Shown one piece after another: positions 36,561 through 42,443 of a DNA stretch of 42,443 bases. The position numbers and the translations under genes are program-made. Positions within the stretch are counted from its first letter, which is position 1; each line of letters begins with the position of its first letter. Origin of the DNA: Prevotella sp. (GTDB taxonomy: Bacteria > Bacteroidota > Bacteroidia > Bacteroidales > Bacteroidaceae); the NCBI GenBank assembly GCA_022774105.1, contig JALFNY010000117.1, positions 1 to 42,443 on the forward strand. The letters run 5' to 3'. Below the pieces are notes generated by a model. That model was not told the origin of the DNA, made no database searches, and saw nothing but the letters and a program-made list of their open reading frames with translations.

Positions 36561-37595
36561 TCACCTGCGTCTTAATATGATGTATAATATCACTGGTGCG
36601 CCGAATATCGGGGTCACGGCATTTATGGGTATGACGGTGCTTTGTGGCAGTATGCATATAATGTTGCACAGCAATGCGATGTTTGCACCGCATAGGATTG
36701 TAGCAGGCATCAGCACGGTGTGGTCTGCCGTTCGTGTCAGCATCCGTGCAATATGTGGCACGGCAAGGCCTATGAACGCCACGGGACCGCAGTAGGCGGT
36801 GCTGACGGCGGTGAGGATACCCGTGGTGAGCAGTAGTAACTGTCGTGTGCGTCGTATGTTGACACCGAGGTTTTGCGCATAGTTGTCGCCGAGCAGCAGT
36901 GCGTTGAGCGGTTTCACAAGCAGTATGGCGAGAGACAGTCCGCAGAGTGTCACGGCAGCAAACCATGGCAGTTGTTGCAGACTGACATTGCTAAAACTGC
37001 CCATGCCCCACATTACGTAGTTATAAACATTCTCTGTGTCAGCGAAGAAGTTGAGCAGTGACACAGCGGAGGAGGTGAGGTAACTTACCATTATGCCTAT
37101 GATGAGCAGCATCATGTTGCTTCTTACCACGTGGCTCAGAGCCAACAGCAGTGCTATCACCGCCACGGCCCCGATGAAGGCAGCCATTGTAACGGCGAAA
37201 AAGCCGCCTAAGTGTAGTGTCGTGTCACTGTCGGGGAGGTCAGTGCCGCCCACGCTGATGACACCTCCGAGAAGCAACATCACCAGTGCCACGCCCAGAC
37301 TTGCACCATTGGTGATGCCAAGAATGGAGGGCCCAGCAAGTGGGTTGCGGAAGGAAGTCTGCAACAACAGTCCCGATGTGGCGAGGGAAGCACCGCACAG
37401 GAGGGCTGTAAACGCCTGTGGGAGGCGGGCTTCCAGTACGATGTATGCCCAGATATCCTGTTCAACCCCCATTCCTGCCAGTGCGCGGAGCACCTGTGCA
37501 ACGGGTATGCTGACAGGCCCTGCCACGAGGCTGACAGCCGTCAGCAACAGGGTGATAAGTGATAACAATATGTTTATGGTGAAACCTTTACTCAT
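36561..37595 (-). CDS. Iron/cobalamin-type ABC transporter permease (FecCD family)
   Basis: ASLATSGLLLQTSFRNPLAGPSILGITNGASLGVA; YCGPVAFIGLAVPHIARML. Confidence 0.92.
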   Translation of the reverse strand: MSKGFTINILLSLITLLLTAVSLVAGPVSIPVAQVLRALAGMGVEQDIWAYIVLEARLPQAFTALLCGASLATSGLLLQTSFRNPLAGPSILGITNGASLGVALVMLLLGGVISVGGTDLPDSDTTLHLGGFFAVTMAAFIGAVAVIALLLALSHVVRSNMMLLIIGIMVSYLTSSAVSLLNFFADTENVYNYVMWGMGSFSNVSLQQLPWFAAVTLCGLSLAILLVKPLNALLLGDNYAQNLGVNIRRTRQLLLLTTGILTAVSTAYCGPVAFIGLAVPHIARMLTRTADHTVLMPATILCGANIALLCNIICILPQSTVIPINAVTPIFGAPVILYIILRRR

Positions 37596-37683
37596 TATAC
37601 TGTTAATGGAAAGAATAGGTGTAACTCACGATCTGTGTATGGCGTGGCCGTAGGGTGCGTGTCAGCACGTCCTGGCTGCCGCC

Positions 37684-38802
37684 TCAGAGACGTTTGTAAT
37701 ATTTGTTTGTAGCCTCAGGCAGAGTGCCGGGGTGCAGAATATTTATAAACTCACGCAGTAGCACATCAGGGTGGAAAGGCGTTTCCTCAAAGAAATGCGT
37801 CTTACCGAGGTTGCAACCAAAGACGTTTCCCTGCCTGTAAGCCTCCATAAACCTGTTAGAAGCCCATGCCTGCGCCAGTTCCTGCATCGTCATGTCTGTG
37901 GCTTGGTTATACTTTATAAGCCAGAAGTCGGCCTTGTGAGCACGCTGTAACACCTGTTCAGGATTATAAGGCACAGCCCCGCTGCCTGCCACATCACTGA
38001 AAACGTAGTCGCCTCCAGCATCACTTATCAGTATTCCCACGGTGCTGTTCTTGCCAGCCACATACCATGTGCTGCCTATCTTCATCTCTGTCACCACGGT
38101 GGGGCGTGTCTTTATCCCTGCCACAGTGGCTTTCATGCTGTTGTAATGGCTCTCCACGGCAGCGAAAATGCTGTCTGCCTCACGCTGTTTGCCAAGCAAC
38201 CGGCCGTAGAACCGCAGCCATTCCGCACGCCCCAAGGGGTTGGTCTCCATGTAGTCAGCACACTCTATGATGGGGATGTGCAACTTGCCGAGTTTCCCGT
38301 AAGAACCACTGTTCTCAAAAGGAGAGATGAACATTGCGTCAGGGCGCATGGCCATAATAAGTTCTATGTTAGGTGTCATGTTGTTGCCGAGATCTGTTAT
38401 GCTGCCGTTGCGCACCCCCTGTTGTATCTTTTGCAGGTAGATATATTGCAGGTCACAAACACCCCTGATAGCATCTGCCGCTCCCAGTTCGTCAATCAGT
38501 GCGCAGTGAACAGACGTATAGACCGCCGTGTTGCGTAGCGGAGTACGTATCACCTCGCCCTCAGGCAACTTTTCAGGTAACGCCCTGTCAGCAGGCACAA
38601 GGACATAACGGTGAAGCAGCGAGGCAGTGTCCCACGGATTACGCACCTCCGCCGTCACGATGCCGTCATGCTCACACATTGACAGCAGACGGGAATACCT
38701 CATCTCTAACGGCTCCTCGGTGACAGTAGCCCCATTGTTACCCCGCTTGCTGCATGAGATAAGGAGGAGTAGGCAGAGTGAAAAATGTATTATTCTGTAC
38801 AT
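37684..38802 (-). CDS. ABC transporter substrate-binding lipoprotein (FecB/BtuF family)
   Basis: Lipobox LCLLLLISC; PNIELIMAMRPDAMFISPFENSG; adjacent FecCD permease. Confidence 0.88.
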   Translation of the reverse strand: MYRIIHFSLCLLLLISCSKRGNNGATVTEEPLEMRYSRLLSMCEHDGIVTAEVRNPWDTASLLHRYVLVPADRALPEKLPEGEVIRTPLRNTAVYTSVHCALIDELGAADAIRGVCDLQYIYLQKIQQGVRNGSITDLGNNMTPNIELIMAMRPDAMFISPFENSGSYGKLGKLHIPIIECADYMETNPLGRAEWLRFYGRLLGKQREADSIFAAVESHYNSMKATVAGIKTRPTVVTEMKIGSTWYVAGKNSTVGILISDAGGDYVFSDVAGSGAVPYNPEQVLQRAHKADFWLIKYNQATDMTMQELAQAWASNRFMEAYRQGNVFGCNLGKTHFFEETPFHPDVLLREFINILHPGTLPEATNKYYKRL

Positions 38803-38826
38803 GACAGTATTCAGTAATTTGTAGGT

Positions 38827-38908
38827 TGTTACTTATAAGTGATGAATTGTGAGTAGTTGACAGTTATTAGTGATGAGTTGCTGACGGTTATTAGTGATGA
38901 ATAGTGAG
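38827..38908. repeat. Imperfect tandem repeat, about 24-bp unit
   Basis: TGACAGTTATTAGTGATGAGTTGC (38858) and TGACGGTTATTAGTGATGAATAGT (38882), preceded by related GTTACTTATAAGTGATGAATTGTGAG. Confidence 0.65.
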
Positions 38909-39048
38909 CGATTAACCCATAAATTACAACTCATAGCACGTAACTATCCAAACCGCCGGACAACTATTAACGTTTTGCAAAATTACAAGAAATAATTAAC
39001 ACAACAAACATTTGCACTTCAAAATTTTGCGGAATGGAAAATAATAAG

Positions 39049-39056
39049 TAAATTTG
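39049..39056 (+). promoter_or_regulatory. -7 element TAAATTTG for frr, with TTTG 19 bp upstream
   Basis: TTTTG (39025-39029)-N19-TAAATTTG. Confidence 0.65.
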
Positions 39057-39108
39057 CAGACGAAAAAGACAGAACGTAACACACAAAAAATAATAACAAC
39101 CAGAAGAT

Positions 39109-39669
39109 ATGATCGACGTAAAAGAAGTACTCCAGGACGCCGAGGAGCGCATGGAGATGGCAGCAATGTTTCTTGAAGAGCAACTCTCACGAATCCGTGC
39201 GGGACGTGCCAATGTGGCAATACTTGACGGAGTGAGGGTGGAGTCATACGGCATGATGGTGCCGTTGAATCAAGTAGCAAACGTAAGTACCCCTGATGCG
39301 CGCACCATTGCTATAAAACCATGGGACAAAAAGGCAATACGCAGTATAGAAAAAGCGATAATGGACTCAGAGGTAGGCATCACCCCCGACAACAATGGAG
39401 AGGTGATACGCCTTGCCATACCACAGCCTACGGAGGAACGCCGTCGTGAACTGACAAAGCAGTGCAGCAAGATAGCGGAGAAGGCGAAGGTAGAGGTGCG
39501 CAATGTACGTGGTGACTTGAAGGATAAGTTGAAGAAAGCAATAAAGGACGGACTGTCAGAGGACGTAGAAAAAGATGCAGAGACCAGCCTTCAGAAGGTA
39601 CACGACAAGTACATAGCGAAGATAGAAACACTCCTTGAAGAGAAGAATAAGGAGATAATGACAATTTAG
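39109..39669 (+). CDS. frr: Ribosome recycling factor
   Basis: LSRIRAGRANVAILDGVRVESYGMMVPLNQVANVSTPDARTIAIKPWDK. Confidence 0.96.
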   Translation: MIDVKEVLQDAEERMEMAAMFLEEQLSRIRAGRANVAILDGVRVESYGMMVPLNQVANVSTPDARTIAIKPWDKKAIRSIEKAIMDSEVGITPDNNGEVIRLAIPQPTEERRRELTKQCSKIAEKAKVEVRNVRGDLKDKLKKAIKDGLSEDVEKDAETSLQKVHDKYIAKIETLLEEKNKEIMTI

Positions 39670-39674
39670 TTGAT

Positions 39675-39881
39675 TTGAGGTTGGTGATAACGTTTGGTTG
39701 GAAGGTTGATGGTTATGGGTTAAGGGTCACGTTGCCTAATCCGTAAGACCACCAACCTAAAACCTCCAATCACTAACATCTATCCCCAGGACCTCAACCA
39801 ATCACCCACCACCTAAAACCCTCCAAACCACTAATACCAACACCCCAAGCCCTCAAATTCACAACCTCCCTAACCTCAAGA
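39675..39881. repeat. Strand-skewed low-complexity intergenic element (G/T-rich then A/C-rich)
   Basis: GAGGTTGGTGATAACGTTTGGTTGGAAGGTTGATGGTTATGGGTT then CACCAACCTAAAACCTCCAATCAC...CCTCCCTAACCTCAAG; AGGTTGGTG/CACCAACCT arms at 39678 and 39750. Confidence 0.65.
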
Positions 39882-39882
39882 A

Positions 39883-40833
39883 ATGTCCTCCCTCGTAATA
39901 AAAAATACGGGTTACTGGTACACGGTGCTGACAGACGAAGGTACTACGGTCCAATGTAAGGTAAAAGGCAACTTTCGCCTCAAAGGAATCCGTAGCACTA
40001 ATCCCATTGCTGTTGGTGACAGAGTAGAGATACAGCAAGCCGATGATACCACAGCATATATCACGGAGATAAAAGACAGGCGCAACTATGTCATACGCAA
40101 GTCCTCAAACCTCTCAAAGCAAAGCCATATCATAGCAGCCAATGTAGATCAGGCAATGCTCATTGTTACCATCAACCACCCCGTCACAAGCACCACATTC
40201 ATTGACCGTTTTCTCGCCTCTGCGGAAGCATACAGAATACCTGTCGTGATAGTGTTCAACAAAACGGACCTGCTATGCGAGGAAGAACAACATTATCTTG
40301 ACATGATGCGTACACTCTATGACACCGTAGGTTACAAGAGTCTCGCTATCTCCGCCACCACAGGCAGTGGTATAGAAGCGCTACGCACTATGCTTGACGG
40401 TAAAATAACCCTCTTCAGTGGCAATAGCGGAGTGGGCAAGTCAACCATCATCAATGCCCTCATACCAGGAGCAAACCTGCGTACAGCAGAGATAAGCGAT
40501 GCCCATAATCAAGGGACGCATACCACCACATTCAGCGAGATGCTACCCATTCCCCTCACGTCACCAGAAGAAAAGCAAGGCTGGATAATAGATACCCCCG
40601 GCATACGTGGCTTCGGAACGTTCAACATAGAGCCAGAAGAACTGACAAGTTACTTCAAGGAAATATTCCGTTTCTCAAAAGATTGCCGTTTCTCTGACTG
40701 TACACACACACACGAACCAGGCTGTGCAGTGCTGAAAGCCGTGGAAGACCACTACATCTCCGCCTCACGATACCAGAGTTATCTTTCCATGCTTGAAGAC
40801 AAGGAAGAAGGGAAATATAGGACAGGGCATTAA
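39883..40833 (+). CDS. rsgA: Ribosome small subunit-dependent GTPase A
   Basis: [60 protein letters not shown]; circularly permuted GTPase order. Confidence 0.95.
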   Translation: MSSLVIKNTGYWYTVLTDEGTTVQCKVKGNFRLKGIRSTNPIAVGDRVEIQQADDTTAYITEIKDRRNYVIRKSSNLSKQSHIIAANVDQAMLIVTINHPVTSTTFIDRFLASAEAYRIPVVIVFNKTDLLCEEEQHYLDMMRTLYDTVGYKSLAISATTGSGIEALRTMLDGKITLFSGNSGVGKSTIINALIPGANLRTAEISDAHNQGTHTTTFSEMLPIPLTSPEEKQGWIIDTPGIRGFGTFNIEPEELTSYFKEIFRFSKDCRFSDCTHTHEPGCAVLKAVEDHYISASRYQSYLSMLEDKEEGKYRTGH

Positions 40834-40919
40834 GCGCGAGGTAGGGATTCCCCCACAAGAGATAGGAATATCCTACTGACTGGTAGGGAAAAATAATCTT
40901 GTTAGCAGTTTATTAGTAG

Positions 40920-40927
40920 TACCTTTG
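40920..40927 (+). promoter_or_regulatory. -7 element TACCTTTG with TTG 18 bp upstream, for the small secreted protein gene
   Basis: CTTG-N18-TACCTTTG. Confidence 0.65.
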
Positions 40928-40992
40928 CACCAGAAATCAGAGACAAAAGGTCTCAGATGCAAAAGAAAACAAATAAAATAGGAGACAAGATT

Positions 40993-41247
40993 ATGAAAAA
41001 GTATGTATTCAGTTTAATGACACTCGTTACACTTGGCACTGGCACTATGTTCGGAGAAACGACAAAGGAGGTACAGTCAGTCACAACACAGAGTCAGGAG
41101 GTGGAGCAAAGTACAGGTAACCACATTCAGTCCACGGAACAAGAGTGTGAAGAGAAGGTAAGACACAGCCGTAGCAACAAACGCGGCGAGGGTATGACAA
41201 TAAAGAAGAAAGAAGTGACATACAGCGTGCAGACATTGCATATGTAA
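40993..41247 (+). CDS. Small secreted protein of unknown function (84 aa)
   Basis: MKKYVFSLMTLVTLGTGTMFG signal peptide; strong promoter match upstream and hairpin terminator downstream. Confidence 0.65.
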   Translation: MKKYVFSLMTLVTLGTGTMFGETTKEVQSVTTQSQEVEQSTGNHIQSTEQECEEKVRHSRSNKRGEGMTIKKKEVTYSVQTLHM

Positions 41248-41267
41248 ACCATTCAGTAAGTGTAATG

Positions 41268-41310
41268 AAACAGTATAATGTAGGTTTTTAACCCTCGTTA
41301 TACTGTTTTT
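41268..41310 (+). terminator. Intrinsic terminator downstream of the small secreted protein
   Basis: AAACAGTATAATG ... CGTTATACTGTTTTT stem followed by T tract. Confidence 0.75.
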
Positions 41311-41506
41311 CCATTTTGTGAGATTGCAGTAAAAAGTGAAAATGGCAGAAGACTAAAGACCGATTTGGGATAAATTATGGCATAACGGAACTCTCCACCA
41401 CCTTTCCATAATTGTTAAAAAGGGTTTGAAGGTGCAATATATTTATTATGTGTGCGTTATTATAATACGTGTTTTTCGTAGATAAAAAAGAGAAGTAAGT
41501 AAGGCG

Positions 41507-42127
41507 ATGATAGAATATATAAAAGGAGAACTGACGGAACTGACACCAGCGCAGGCGGTGGTAGAGGCGCACGGTGTAGGGTACTTGCTTAACATATCCC
41601 TTAATACATATACCGCTATTCAGGATAAGCATGACGTGAAACTGTATGTGCATGAGGCTATCGTGACAGGTGGCCGAGATGACTCGTACACCCTATACGG
41701 TTTTTATACCAAGCAAGAGCGGGAGATATACCGTATGCTGATAACTGTCAGTGGAGTGGGCAGCAATACTGCACGCATGATTCTCAGTGCTATATCGCCT
41801 ACAGACCTTGTAAACGTCATTGCCTCTGGCAACGAGAAGGCACTGAAGGGCGTAAAGGGTATCGGTCTGAAGACGGCACAAAGGATAATTGTTGACCTAC
41901 GTGACAAGATGACGGCCAGCGGTATCATTGCCGACATTACCGCGCCTTCTGCTCATGTTGCGCCAGCGAGTGTGAATACGGAGGTGCATGAGGAGGCAGT
42001 AGGTGCATTGACGATGCTTGGTTTCTCACCTGCACCAAGTGCCAAGGTTGTGACGGAGATATTGCAGGGTACGCCTGATATGCCCGTGGAACAGGTTATT
42101 AAGTTGGCGTTGAAGATGATAAAATAG
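41507..42127 (+). CDS. ruvA: Holliday junction branch migration protein RuvA
   Basis: [79 protein letters not shown]. Confidence 0.95.
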   Translation: MIEYIKGELTELTPAQAVVEAHGVGYLLNISLNTYTAIQDKHDVKLYVHEAIVTGGRDDSYTLYGFYTKQEREIYRMLITVSGVGSNTARMILSAISPTDLVNVIASGNEKALKGVKGIGLKTAQRIIVDLRDKMTASGIIADITAPSAHVAPASVNTEVHEEAVGALTMLGFSPAPSAKVVTEILQGTPDMPVEQVIKLALKMIK

Positions 42128-42138
42128 CGGAGGGGCTG

Positions 42139-42443
42139 ATGGCAAGACGTCAGAAGAATATAATGGGCAAGATAAGGAGCGAACTGTATGCTCTTTACAG
42201 GGAGGGCAGGGTACGTTCCGTGCTGACGGTGGTACTGTTGCTACTGTCAGCCCTTGTTAGTTCTGCCATGATACGCCTTGTTGGTGCTCCTGACGAGGGG
42301 GACAAGCAGAAGACGGAGACGACAACGCCGAGGAAACGAACAGTAAAATCATCGCTTGAGAGATACAGGGAACGGCAGGCAAGGTTGAAGTTGCAGCAAG
42401 ATACCATTCCTGACAGTCTGTTAAACCCCAGATGGAAGATACA
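42139..42443 (+). CDS. sprA: N-terminus of probable T9SS translocon SprA/Sov (truncated by window end)
   Basis: Open frame to window end; directly follows ruvA as sprA/sov commonly does in Bacteroidota; N-term membrane segment then QQDTIPDSLLNPRWKI. Confidence 0.65.
   Translation, partial: MARRQKNIMGKIRSELYALYREGRVRSVLTVVLLLLSALVSSAMIRLVGAPDEGDKQKTETTTPRKRTVKSSLERYRERQARLKLQQDTIPDSLLNPRWKI

Overview
The window reads as a chromosomal segment of a Bacteroidota genome, probably Prevotellaceae/Bacteroidales. This rests on the protein families, the TAnnTTTG-type -7 promoter elements, type IX secretion genes, and the rplM-rpsI-rpsB-tsf and ruvA-sprA gene orders. About 30 CDSs are supportable, mostly housekeeping: manA, pepT, recA, rplM/rpsI/rpsB/tsf, rsmA, mnmA, frr, rsgA and ruvA. 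There are also transporters (NSS, Kef-type, SstT, MATE, FecB/FecCD), an outer-membrane beta-barrel protein, and T9SS genes porV-porU plus the 5' end of a probable sprA/sov. I found no phage, transposase, CRISPR array, rRNA or tRNA. The most interesting structure is non-coding: five dispersed intergenic cassettes of about 81 bp. Each is built from four 15-bp dyad-symmetric units (consensus AATCAG-[CAC/GTG]-CTGATT) separated by 7-bp spacers, giving a 22-bp period. One cassette has two clear and two decayed units. The cassettes occur in divergent, co-directional and convergent gaps alike, so no single promoter or terminator role explains them. A second non-coding signal is a set of strand-skewed palindromic intergenic elements, with a G/T-rich arm followed by an A/C-rich arm made of AGGTT/AACCT words. 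All calls come from reading the sequence; no database search was run.
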